NCBI GenBank assembly: GCA_947483545.1
Contig: CANKNP010000294.1
Coordinates: 1 to 6,350 of the forward strand
DNA length: 6,350 nt
DNA from: Deltaproteobacteria bacterium
GTDB lineage: Bacteria; Myxococcota; UBA796; SXON01
Direction: 5' to 3'
Positions 1-6,350 of this stretch are shown in pieces. Under the pieces are notes generated by a model. That model ran no database searches. It was not told where the DNA came from and saw nothing but the letters and a program-made list of their open reading frames with translations. How positions within the stretch are numbered: the stretch's first letter is position 1; each line of letters starts with the position of its first letter. A program made the translations under genes and the position numbers.

Positions 1-97
1 GCACGAAGCGGGTGGCTGGGTGGAACCAGGCTCTCCATCGAGACGAGGGCGACCATCGAAGGCTGCTTGGGAGTCGAACCGCGCATTCGATCCGATC

Positions 98-139
98 ACC
101 CGCCGAACGACCGTTGTCCACGCCTACGGGCGGGTTTTT
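98..139 (+). terminator. Possible rho-independent terminator of a gene left of the window
   Basis: A perfect 7-bp GC-rich stem pairs 98-104 (ACCCGCC) with 129-135 (GGCGGGT), and a run of five T follows at 135-139. The loop is long (24 bases). A shorter alternative stem, CGCC/GGCG at 121-124 and 129-132 with a 4-base loop, could form instead. The T run lies only on the right side, so it would stop rightward transcription entering from beyond the left edge. It also lies just past the 3' end of the minus-strand gene ending at 150, but on that strand no T run follows the stem. The long loop makes this a weak call. Confidence 0.3.
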
Positions 140-149
140 CAGCGGCCTG

Positions 150-341
150 CTAACGGTCGCTGCCGGGCTTCTTCTCGATCCGCCCCTCTTTCTCCATCTC
201 CTCGTACAAATTTCGTTTGGGTTCGCTGAACTTGTTCGGCGCATCCGACGAGGTGTCGCCGAGGTTCGAAACGATCTTCTCGCCATAACGGCTCAACACC
301 CGGTCCTTGAGCCCGCGTAGCACCGACCGTCCGATCCCCAT
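150..341 (-). CDS. Unrecognised small charged protein, 63 aa
   Basis: I do not recognise this protein. It begins MGIGRSVLRG. Residues 3-25 could form a basic amphipathic helix, followed by a polar stretch rich in Ser, Asp and Asn (25-37) and a strongly charged Lys/Glu-rich tail (38-63) with FSEPKR and EEMEKEGR. It has no signal peptide, membrane segment or cysteine, so it is probably cytoplasmic. The reading frame opens further upstream to 425, but I chose the ATG at 341 because GGGAG (348-352) lies six bases before it and a promoter candidate (363-391) sits just upstream. Initiation at 425 would place that promoter inside the gene. It is transcribed divergently from the gene at 438. The Lys/Glu-rich composition, not the Arg/Pro/Ala-rich look of shadow frames, and the matching start signals argue that it is real. 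Confidence 0.6.
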   Translation of the reverse strand: MGIGRSVLRGLKDRVLSRYGEKIVSNLGDTSSDAPNKFSEPKRNLYEEMEKEGRIEKKPGSDR

Positions 342-362
342 GGCAAGCTCCCGACTAGTCAG

Positions 363-391
363 ACTGTAGTTGCGCCGGGGCAGTTCGGCAA
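363..391 (-). promoter_or_regulatory. Sigma-70-type promoter for the 63-aa gene
   Basis: Read on the minus strand, TTGCCG (386-391) and TACAGT (363-368) are separated by exactly 17 bases. Each hexamer matches four of six consensus bases. Transcription would begin near 356, giving a leader of about 15 bases that contains the GGGAG ribosome site at 348-352. The agreement of spacing, ribosome site and ATG at 341 raises confidence above what the hexamers alone would give. Confidence 0.45.
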
Positions 392-393
392 CG

Positions 394-413
394 TCGCGCC
401 CCCGAAGGCGCGA
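394..413. other. Perfect GC-rich inverted repeat in divergent intergenic region
   Basis: TCGCGCC (394-400) and GGCGCGA (407-413) are perfect inverted repeats with a six-base spacer. The element lies between the 63-aa gene promoter and the ATG at 438, in the only non-coding space shared by the two divergent genes. It could be an operator, or a hairpin in the leader of the rightward gene. No T run follows, so it is a poor terminator. In GC-rich DNA such a repeat can also arise by chance. Confidence 0.3.
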
Positions 414-437
414 GGCGCGATACACTCGGCTGCCGAC

Positions 438-1334
438 ATGCCCGCGGACTCACAGGCCCAACCCCCCCGATTCCGACTCTGGCTCCGCCGGCAGGGCCTA
501 GCGGAAGGGGCGTTCTCGCTTCGGTTTGAGGTGGAGGAGGGGAAGGGAGTCTTGAGGGTTACCCGCCCTGGGGTCCTGATCGATCCTCCAGCGCGTGCGG
601 TCGGCGTGGAGGAGCGGCTGTCGGGCTCCCAACTGCGGAGTACGCGCTTCATCCTCGTGTGGGATGGGGGTCGGTCTCGCCAGGGGCACCTGTTCAGCCG
701 TCTGGAGGATGTACAGATCGATCGGATGCAGATTGACGAGTGGCAGGCGCTGGAGATCGTTGCGGAGGGGGCTTTCCGGTACGCGGCGCTTCCGGTTTCC
801 GCGGAGCCGCCGCCGGTCCCCGAGCCGCCGCCGGTCCCCGAGCCGCCGCCACCCTCCGCGCCCGATGCCCGCTTCAGCGCCGGTACCGCCTTCTTCGCCT
901 CCTTCAGCGACGCCCAAGAAGAGGATGCCTTCTCCGTCGACCTCCCCACCCATCGTCAGAGCACCGAACATGTCACCGTGCGGGGTGCCGCTGCCGAGTC
1001 GGAGGAGGTTGAGGTTGAAGACGCTGAGGAGGCGCTCGAGGCGGGGGAGGACGACCAGACGGGGGAAGATGACGGCGAGGCGGCTCCTGCGCCTTCGGCA
1101 CCGATGGGTTTGCGGGTGCGCCCGGTGACCGTCCGGGCCGATGCGGCAAGCGGTCGCGAGCCAGACCCTTGGAACCCCGAGGGCGAGGGCGAGGGGCCGA
1201 TCCACCGCGACCCCTGGTCGCTGGTTCGTCACCTTCGCCGCAAGGAGGCCCGGCATCAGGCACGCATCGAGGAGCTCGAGGCTCAGGTGCTTGAACTTCA
1301 CGCCAGGTTGGCGGCTGAGGGCCGGCGCGGATAG
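438..1334 (+). CDS. Unrecognised Pro-rich/acidic coiled-coil protein ahead of rbfA, 298 aa
   Basis: I do not recognise a family. Residues 10-118 look like a folded, beta-rich domain with alternating hydrophobic residues (FSLRFEV, GVLRVTRPGVLI, TRFILVWDG, ALEIVAE). Residues 122-141 are a proline-rich linker built on PPPVPE repeats. Residues 156-214 become strongly acidic (188-214 is nearly all Glu, Asp, Ala and Gly). A tail with two DPW motifs (243-245, 258-260) leads to a probable coiled coil at 262-294 (SLVRHLRRKE, then IEELEAQVLELHARL). There is no signal peptide or membrane segment. The ATG at 438 has no clear ribosome site; a weak -10-like TACACT lies at 421-426 with no -35. The stop is 10 bases before rbfA, suggesting co-transcription. 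A long antisense frame overlaps, but it reads as Arg/Pro-rich shadow. Confidence 0.65.
   Translation: MPADSQAQPPRFRLWLRRQGLAEGAFSLRFEVEEGKGVLRVTRPGVLIDPPARAVGVEERLSGSQLRSTRFILVWDGGRSRQGHLFSRLEDVQIDRMQIDEWQALEIVAEGAFRYAALPVSAEPPPVPEPPPVPEPPPPSAPDARFSAGTAFFASFSDAQEEDAFSVDLPTHRQSTEHVTVRGAAAESEEVEVEDAEEALEAGEDDQTGEDDGEAAPAPSAPMGLRVRPVTVRADAASGREPDPWNPEGEGEGPIHRDPWSLVRHLRRKEARHQARIEELEAQVLELHARLAAEGRRG
804..851 (+). repeat. 18-bp tandem repeat coding PPPVPE linker
   Basis: Two exact 18-base copies (804-821 and 822-839) and a partial third (840-851) lie in frame in the 298-aa gene and encode Glu-Pro-Pro-Pro-Val-Pro units. Copies this exact are prone to slippage, and because the unit is a multiple of three a copy change would alter linker length without breaking the frame. 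Confidence 0.85.
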
Positions 1335-1344
1335 CGCCGCCGCC

Positions 1345-1707
1345 ATGGCTGGTCGTCGAGCGGATCGAATCGCGGTGCGGGTGCAGGAGGAGGTCACGCG
1401 ACTGCTGCGCGAGGGCGTTCCCGACCCCCGCGTGGGCAACGTCAGCGTGATTGGGGTGTCCGTCAACGACGACCTGAGCGTCGCCATCATCAGGTGGCTC
1501 CCGTTCGGCGGCATCGGCAACCGAGTCGCCATCGCGGAGGGGCTCAAAGCGGTCGCTCCGATGTTGCGTGGCCCTGTGGGCCGCGCGCTGGGCATTCGCC
1601 ATTCGCCGGAGCTGCGTTTCGAGCTCGACCGCAACGTGGAGTACGCGGCCCAAATCGACGACCTGTTCGCGCGTCTCGACGTACCTCCGCTCCCGGAGGA
1701 GGGATGA
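1345..1707 (+). CDS. rbfA: Ribosome-binding factor A, 120 aa
   Basis: RbfA binds the 30S ribosomal subunit near helix 1 of 16S rRNA and helps late maturation and cold adaptation. The 120-residue length is typical. The N-terminal helix (RIAVRVQEEVTRLLREGVPD, then PRVGNVSV) is followed by the family's VxVxxDLSVA-like strand (GVSVNDDLSVAII, 33-45), a helix with LKAVAPMLRGPVGRALG, and the hallmark SPELRFELD (88-96), which together make the KH-like fold. The ATG at 1345 lies 10 bases after the preceding stop. No good ribosome site is visible, so translation may be coupled to the upstream gene. The last codons overlap truB in an ATGA junction. In many bacteria infB-rbfA-truB form one operon; infB is not seen here, and an unrelated gene occupies the position before rbfA. 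Confidence 0.95.
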   Translation: MAGRRADRIAVRVQEEVTRLLREGVPDPRVGNVSVIGVSVNDDLSVAIIRWLPFGGIGNRVAIAEGLKAVAPMLRGPVGRALGIRHSPELRFELDRNVEYAAQIDDLFARLDVPPLPEEG

Positions 1708-2669
1708 CGTTCGACGGCTTCCTCGTCGTCGACAAGCCGCCGGGAGTCACCTCACACGACATCGTCGCGGTGGTGAGGGCCGTCACCGGCCTGAAGAAGG
1801 TGGGTCACACCGGCACGCTCGATCCCTTCGCCACGGGAGTGCTTCCCCTCGCGCTGGGCGGCGCCACCCGCCTGATCGGCTTTCTCGACGAGTCGCTGAA
1901 AGTCTACGACGCCACCGTGCAGCTCGGCTCCGCGACCGACACCGGCGATCCCACGGGCGCCACGGTCGCCACTGCCCCGGTTCCCGTGTTGCGCCGGGCC
2001 GAGGTGGAGCGGGTCTTGGCCACATTCGTTGGCGAGAGGGACCAGATGCCGCCGCGCTACTCGGCCGTGAAGGTGGCCGGTCGGCCGCTGTACTCGTATG
2101 CCCGCGCCGGTCAGGAAGTCGAGGTGCGCTCCCGACGCATCACCATTCGAGAGATCGAGCTCTTGGAGTTGGGCGAGGAGCGCCTGCGAATCCGTATTCG
2201 GTGCGGCCGCGGCACCTACGCGCGGGTGATCGCCGAGGAGTTGGGCGTTGCGCTGGGCACCGTCGGGCACTTGGCTGAGCTGCGCCGCGAGGGCAGCGGC
2301 AGCTTCACCCTCGAAAACTCGGTCTCCATGTCTCGGCTCGCGCTGATCGTGGCGGAGTCGCCGGATTGGGTGAATGTGCTGCGGCTCTCCCGGCGCGAGG
2401 AACGTGTTCCGTGGCGCGACCGCGAGAGCATCTTTCGTGGGCTTCAGCCGTTTCGTCTGCCCCCGCGGGCGGTGCTGGGCCATCTGCCTTCGCTCACCCT
2501 GTCGAGCATCGAGGCGCGGCGTTTCGTGCAGACGGGCGCGCCGCCAGGGGCCCCCCGCGACCCGCAGCAGGCGCTCCTCCTCATCGAGGGCTCGGAGGTG
2601 CTCGGTGTCCTTCCTGCGGGCGGGCTCCGCGCGGTCGTGCTGGCCCGCGAGGCCGCGCCGTCGGCTTGA
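1704..2669 (+). CDS. truB: tRNA pseudouridine(55) synthase TruB, 321 aa
   Basis: TruB isomerises U55 in the T-loop of almost all tRNAs and acts as a tRNA folding chaperone. The N-terminal FLVVDKPPGVTSHD (6-19) and GHTGTLDPFATGVLPL (34-49) are family hallmarks, with catalytic Asp at 40. Conserved Tyr68 (KVYDA), PPRYSAVK (116-123) and CGRGTYAR (167-174, with Tyr172 and Arg174) follow, then GHLAELRR (188-195). A C-terminal region from about 262 (LTLSSIEARRFVQTG) fits the PUA-like RNA-binding domain. The segment between LRR and this domain is about a dozen residues longer than in E. coli TruB, which is 314 residues overall. The ATG at 1704 is chosen because GGAGGA (1695-1700) lies just before it, the hallmark motif starts six codons in, and the ATGA overlap with rbfA indicates coupling. 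Confidence 0.97.
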   Translation: MTFDGFLVVDKPPGVTSHDIVAVVRAVTGLKKVGHTGTLDPFATGVLPLALGGATRLIGFLDESLKVYDATVQLGSATDTGDPTGATVATAPVPVLRRAEVERVLATFVGERDQMPPRYSAVKVAGRPLYSYARAGQEVEVRSRRITIREIELLELGEERLRIRIRCGRGTYARVIAEELGVALGTVGHLAELRREGSGSFTLENSVSMSRLALIVAESPDWVNVLRLSRREERVPWRDRESIFRGLQPFRLPPRAVLGHLPSLTLSSIEARRFVQTGAPPGAPRDPQQALLLIEGSEVLGVLPAGGLRAVVLAREAAPSA

Positions 2670-2718
2670 CGTGGGCATCCCTTCCGGATAGACGGCGCTG
2701 CTTTCCGAGTCCACCGCA

Positions 2719-3072
2719 ATGCTCACCATCTCCGACCTCGAACAGGAACTCCTCGCCGGCCGCAAGCTCGAGGCCGCCGTTGGCGACGTCGTGCGGGTGC
2801 ACGTGAAGATCACGGACGGTGAAAAGAGCCGCATCCAGGTGTACGAGGGCACGGTGATCGCCATCAAGCAGGCCGGCCCTCGCACCACGATTACGGTGCG
2901 CAAGAGCAGCTTCGGCGTGGGTGTGGAGCGGGTGTTCCCGGTCTTCTCGCCCAACGTGGCGAAAATCGAAGTGAAGACGCGCCACACGGTGCGTCGCGCG
3001 AAGCTCTACTACCTGCGCCAGCGGTCGGGCAAGAGCGCGCGGCTGAAGGAAGCTGCCTACCGTCCCGTCTGA
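2719..3072 (+). CDS. rplS: Large-subunit ribosomal protein L19 (bL19), 117 aa
   Basis: L19 is a 50S protein at the interface with the 30S subunit. The protein shows the family core in order: LEQELL near the N-terminus, [20 protein letters not shown] (22-41), YEGTVIAI (42-49), [20 protein letters not shown] (59-78), then KIEV and [20 protein letters not shown] (92-111). Length is normal. The ATG at 2719 is the only sensible start: the frame closes at a TAG at 2689, but no ribosome site is visible before the ATG, which is unusual for a highly expressed ribosomal protein gene. It lies 49 bases after truB and 22 bases before the yraN-type start. The usual neighbours rpsP, rimM and trmD are absent. 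Confidence 0.97.
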   Translation: MLTISDLEQELLAGRKLEAAVGDVVRVHVKITDGEKSRIQVYEGTVIAIKQAGPRTTITVRKSSFGVGVERVFPVFSPNVAKIEVKTRHTVRRAKLYYLRQRSGKSARLKEAAYRPV

Positions 3073-3094
3073 TCCGGCCGAGCGCCGTGCGCGG

Positions 3095-3430
3095 TTGGCG
3101 CGCGGGGCCGAGGCGGAGTCACAGGTGGCCGAGGCGCTGATTGCGGACGGGTGGTGCCTCTTGGCGCGCAACTGGCGTGGCGCTCGTGGCGAGCTTGACG
3201 TCGTCGCGGAGCGCGCCGGGGTCCTTCGTTTTGTCGAGGTGAAGCTGCGCGACCCGGACGACCCGCTCAGCGACGAGTCGGTGAACGCCTCGAAGCGTGA
3301 CCGGCTTCGCAGCGCCGCCCGGCTCTGGCTCAGCGAGCGAGGCGATCCCGTCGGTGACGCCTGCTTCCTCGTCGCGATCGTGGGTACAGGCGGCTCGATT
3401 CAGTGGATCGACAACGCGTTTGATGGGTGA
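3095..3430 (+). CDS. yraN: UPF0102/YraN-family putative endonuclease, about 111 aa
   Basis: Members of UPF0102 are small proteins resembling Holliday-junction-resolvase-type PD-(D/E)xK nucleases; their cellular role is poorly defined. The family pattern is complete: GAEAE near the N-terminus (Glu at 8), LARNWRGARGELDVVAE (23-39, with Glu33 and Asp35), FVEVKLR (46-52, with Glu48 and Lys50 as the probable catalytic ExK), and NASKRDRLRSAARLWL (64-79). Length is near the usual 110-130. The start is uncertain. No ATG or GTG is in frame; TTG at 3095 is used here but has no ribosome site. A CTG at 3053, preceded closely by AAGGA and overlapping the end of rplS, would add 14 residues. rplS and yraN homologues are near neighbours in many bacteria, often with rnhB between them, which fits this order. 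Confidence 0.88.
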   Translation: MARGAEAESQVAEALIADGWCLLARNWRGARGELDVVAERAGVLRFVEVKLRDPDDPLSDESVNASKRDRLRSAARLWLSERGDPVGDACFLVAIVGTGGSIQWIDNAFDG

Positions 3431-3462
3431 GGCCCCGGGCTGAAGGGGCCGCCCCGCCTCAC
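3427..3462. terminator. Hairpin between convergent genes, possible two-way terminator
   Basis: GTGAGGC (3427-3433) pairs perfectly with GCCTCAC (3456-3462), ending exactly beside the stop codon of the minus-strand gene and including the stop of the yraN-type gene. An alternative inner stem pairs GGCCCC (3431-3436) with GGGGCC (3445-3450). No T run follows on either side, so it is not a textbook intrinsic terminator. Its position between two convergent stops 32 bases apart argues for a termination or 3'-end protection role. Confidence 0.45.
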
Positions 3463-4524
3463 TCAGCGTACGCGAATCACCAGCCGACTGCCGGCCGCGA
3501 TGTGCAGCGTGTCAGAACCCGTGTACACCGGGTAGGGGCTTTCGATGCGCTGCGGCAGGTGGTAGCGCACATCGCCGTACACGCTCCACTCCATGTACTT
3601 CATGAAGCGGAAGTTCATCCCCACTCCGCCGCCCATCTCCATGGCTTCGGCCTGCTGAACGAGCCCCTGCTCCGGGATCAGCACGCCGGGCAGCTCTAGC
3701 CCCGTGGGAACGTCCTGATGGCTCTGCCAGCCGGCTACCAGCCGCAGGTCGAACGCGGTTTGCGCGCCGCTGGTGGTGTTCTCACCGGCGATCAGCTCGG
3801 CGCCCACCGCCACATCGAAGCGGTTCGCAGGGTCGACCGTCACGTTGCTGGCCAGCACCTGGCCGTCGTCGGCGACGATGTCTATTTCGTGCAGCAGATT
3901 CTCCTCGTACGCCAACCGAATGTACGGCTCGGTGAGCCCGCGCCTGCTGGAAGTGGTCGACACAATTCGTAGGCCCACGCCGCCCGGCCCGGCGCCGTGG
4001 GTGGAGATGTTGTTGTCTTGTCCGGGGGTGACCACCGTCAGCTGGTTTTCGTCGTTGGGGGTGCGCACCGCGCCCTCCACGAGCCAGGTGAACGTCGTAC
4101 GCCGATTCGTGAAGGATTCCGAAAAGGGCGTACCTTTCGCGCCGATCCATACGCCACCGACGCCCGAGCCCTTGCTCACCGTCGTGTCTTGTTGGAGCGC
4201 GGTGCCCGCATAGGTGCCGGAGCCCGTGTCGGGGTCGTAGACCATCTGGCTCCACCCGCTCACGTCGGCCGCTCGGTACACGGTGTGCGGGATTTCGGCG
4301 GTGATGGCCGCACCCGGCGCCACCGAAAACACCAATCCGTACCTCAGGGTGTGGTCGCTCAGTACGCGTTCGCCCACCTCGACGTCTTCGGTGTTCACGC
4401 CGCCGCGCTCCATGAGCGAACCGGCCAGACGATCGTAGGTGTACGACACCGACACGTCGCCGCGAAGGAAGGGAGGGAGGTCCGTAACGGTGGCTGCGGC
4501 GGCCGCGGCGATGACGAGCAGCAT
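3463..4524 (-). CDS. Secreted beta-strand-rich protein, probable outer-membrane protein, 353 aa
   Basis: I cannot name a family. The start begins MLLVIAAAAAATV, a short hydrophobic signal-like segment, and the mature part follows with about ten to twelve predicted amphipathic strands, for example DVSVSYTYDR (23-32), LVFSVAPGAAITAEIP (64-79), TFTWLVEGAVR (144-154), GVGLRIVSTT (182-191), FDVAVGAELIAG (236-247), FDLRLVAGW (258-266) and WSVYGDVRYHLP (313-324), ending SRLVIRVR. Alternating hydrophobic residues, Gly/Tyr/Trp content and lack of Cys suggest an outer-membrane beta-barrel, though the final residue is Arg rather than the usual Phe. The frame extends to a TTG at 4578, which would add 18 residues with three Arg before the hydrophobic core; I prefer ATG 4524 because the promoter candidate's -35 covers that TTG. 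It is divergent from the MYXO-CTERM gene and convergent with yraN. Confidence 0.75.
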   Translation of the reverse strand: MLLVIAAAAAATVTDLPPFLRGDVSVSYTYDRLAGSLMERGGVNTEDVEVGERVLSDHTLRYGLVFSVAPGAAITAEIPHTVYRAADVSGWSQMVYDPDTGSGTYAGTALQQDTTVSKGSGVGGVWIGAKGTPFSESFTNRRTTFTWLVEGAVRTPNDENQLTVVTPGQDNNISTHGAGPGGVGLRIVSTTSSRRGLTEPYIRLAYEENLLHEIDIVADDGQVLASNVTVDPANRFDVAVGAELIAGENTTSGAQTAFDLRLVAGWQSHQDVPTGLELPGVLIPEQGLVQQAEAMEMGGGVGMNFRFMKYMEWSVYGDVRYHLPQRIESPYPVYTGSDTLHIAAGSRLVIRVR

Positions 4525-4549
4525 GGAGAGGGCGGAACTCCGGTGGGGC

Positions 4550-4578
4550 AGGGTACGCCGGGGGGGCTCACCCGTCAA
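4550..4578 (-). promoter_or_regulatory. Sigma-70-type promoter for the outer-membrane-type gene
   Basis: On the minus strand TTGACG (4573-4578) matches five of six -35 consensus bases and is followed after exactly 17 bases by TACCCT (4550-4555), a three-of-six -10. Transcription would begin near 4543, leaving about 19 bases before the ATG at 4524. If real, it rules out translation from the TTG at 4578, which would lie upstream of the transcript. Confidence 0.4.
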
Positions 4579-4599
4579 CGGTCTGGGGCCCGGTGTAGG

Positions 4600-4608
4600 T
4601 GCTACAAT
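4600..4608 (+). promoter_or_regulatory. Extended -10 promoter for the MYXO-CTERM gene
   Basis: TACAAT (4603-4608) matches five of six -10 consensus bases and is preceded by TG at 4600-4601 with one base between, giving the extended -10 pattern TGnTACAAT. No -35 is recognisable 16-18 bases upstream, as is common for extended -10 promoters. Transcription would begin near 4615, placing the AGGTG ribosome-site candidate (4623-4627) and the ATG at 4634 at sensible distances. Confidence 0.5.
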
Positions 4609-4633
4609 GGGATCGGTTCACTAGGTGCGGGTC

Positions 4634-5718
<1,085 letters not shown>

Positions 5719-5722
<4 letters not shown>

Positions 5723-6350
5723 GCCTTCCTCAGGATCCGGAGCCATGGCTGGGGGCGCTGAAACGTGCCGTTCCCGAGCCCCGCTGCGAGCTCCTGTTCC
5801 GTTCGCCGTTTGAGCTGCTCATCGCCACGCAGCTCTCCGCGCAGTCTACCGATGTGATGGTCAATAAGGTCACGCCTGAGCTGTTCGCGCGTTGGCCCAC
5901 TCCCGTCGCGATGGCCGCGGCGAACCCGGCGGAGATGGAGGGAGTCCTTCGCCCCACCGGCTTCTTCCGAAACAAGACCAAGCACGCGATCGAGACGGCC
6001 CGCCTGCTTGTGGAGCGTCACGGGGGCGACGTTCCTGCGAACATGAAGGCGCTGATTGCCCTCCCCGGCGTGGCCCGCAAGACCGCAAACGTCGTGTTGG
6101 GCACGGCCTTCGGCATCTCGAGTGGGGTGACGGTGGACACGCATGCTTTCCGCGTGACCGGCCGCTGGGGTTGGCACCGGGAGCGCACGCCGGAGAAGGT
6201 GGAAGCCTTGCTCATGGCGATCGTCCCGAGGGCTGGGTGGCCCGATTTCGGGCACCGCTTGGTGCTGTTCGGGCGATACCACTGCACGGCGCGGGCGCCC
6301 AAGTGTGCGGGCTGCGAACTCGCCCGTCTGTGCCCGAGCGCAACGGGTTA
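5719..6350 (+). CDS. nth: Endonuclease III, 210 codons visible, stop cut by window edge
   Basis: Nth is a base-excision-repair DNA glycosylase/AP lyase that removes oxidised pyrimidines. The protein shows SPFELLIATQLSAQSTDVMVN (29-49), the helix-hairpin-helix LPGVARKTANVV (115-126) with catalytic Lys121, VDTHAFRV (139-146) with catalytic Asp140, and the [4Fe-4S] cluster cysteines C189-x6-C196-x2-C199-x5-C205, the same spacing as in E. coli Nth. Length fits the family (about 211). The only start in frame near the N-terminus is TTG at 5719, which overlaps the preceding stop as TTGA; no ribosome site is visible, so translation is probably coupled to the MYXO-CTERM gene. The last two bases are TA, so the stop is completed outside the window if the next base is A or G. 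Confidence 0.95.

Noticed and set aside
60..135. Possible tRNA on the minus strand, from GGTTCGACTCCC (69-80 reversed), which looks like a T-arm.
   Set aside because: Only two of the five T-stem pairs form, and no acceptor stem or anticodon arm could be built around it.
1..149. Short plus-strand open frames at the left edge (12-320 and 20-229).
   Set aside because: They run across the 63-aa minus gene without ribosome sites or recognisable content.
498..1634. Long minus-strand open frame (378 codons) over the 298-aa gene and rbfA.
   Set aside because: It lies antisense to clear rbfA and reads as Arg/Pro/Ser-rich low complexity, as expected for a shadow frame in GC-rich DNA.
1752..2987. Minus-strand open frame of 411 codons over truB and rplS.
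   Set aside because: Both overlapped genes are unmistakable on the plus strand; the antisense product has no recognisable motif.

Overview
The window comes from a GC-rich bacterium, most likely of the Myxococcota or a related former deltaproteobacterial lineage. The best taxonomic clue is a secreted protein (4634-5722) that ends in a MYXO-CTERM-type tail (Cys-Gly-Cys, a small-residue hydrophobic stretch, then four Arg) and carries tandem Asp/Cys-rich repeats of the MopE-like 'putative metal-binding' type common in that group. Weak Shine-Dalgarno sequences and non-ATG starts are frequent here.

Left part (1-437). Bases 1-149 hold no gene I can support, only a possible rightward terminator at 98-139. 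A 63-residue unrecognised protein is encoded on the minus strand (150-341), with a good ribosome site and a recognisable promoter (363-391). It is divergent from the next gene, and a perfect GC-rich hairpin (394-413) lies between them.

Translation block (438-3430, + strand). An unrecognised 298-residue protein (folded-looking N-terminus, Pro-rich repeat, acidic stretch, C-terminal coiled coil) sits 10 bases ahead of rbfA (30S maturation). rbfA overlaps truB (tRNA pseudouridine 55 synthase) by an ATGA junction. Then come rplS (ribosomal protein L19) and a UPF0102/YraN-family nuclease-like gene. These four recognised genes serve ribosome assembly, tRNA modification and probably DNA processing. 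rplS is away from its usual rpsP-rimM-trmD partners.

Envelope block (3427-5722). A hairpin separates the convergent yraN and a minus-strand gene for a secreted beta-strand-rich, probably outer-membrane, protein (3463-4524). That gene is divergent from the MYXO-CTERM protein gene. Two promoter candidates sit back to back in the gap: TTGACG-17-TACCCT leftward, and an extended -10 (TGCTACAAT) rightward.

Right end (5719-6350). Endonuclease III (nth) starts with TTG inside the stop of the MYXO-CTERM gene (TTGA overlap) and runs to the window edge. All catalytic and [4Fe-4S] residues are present. The last two bases are TA, so its stop codon is probably cut by the edge.

Most of the window is housekeeping. 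The least explained parts are the divergent envelope pair, the 298-residue protein ahead of rbfA, and the 63-residue protein. I see no CRISPR array, insertion sequence, rRNA or credible tRNA.
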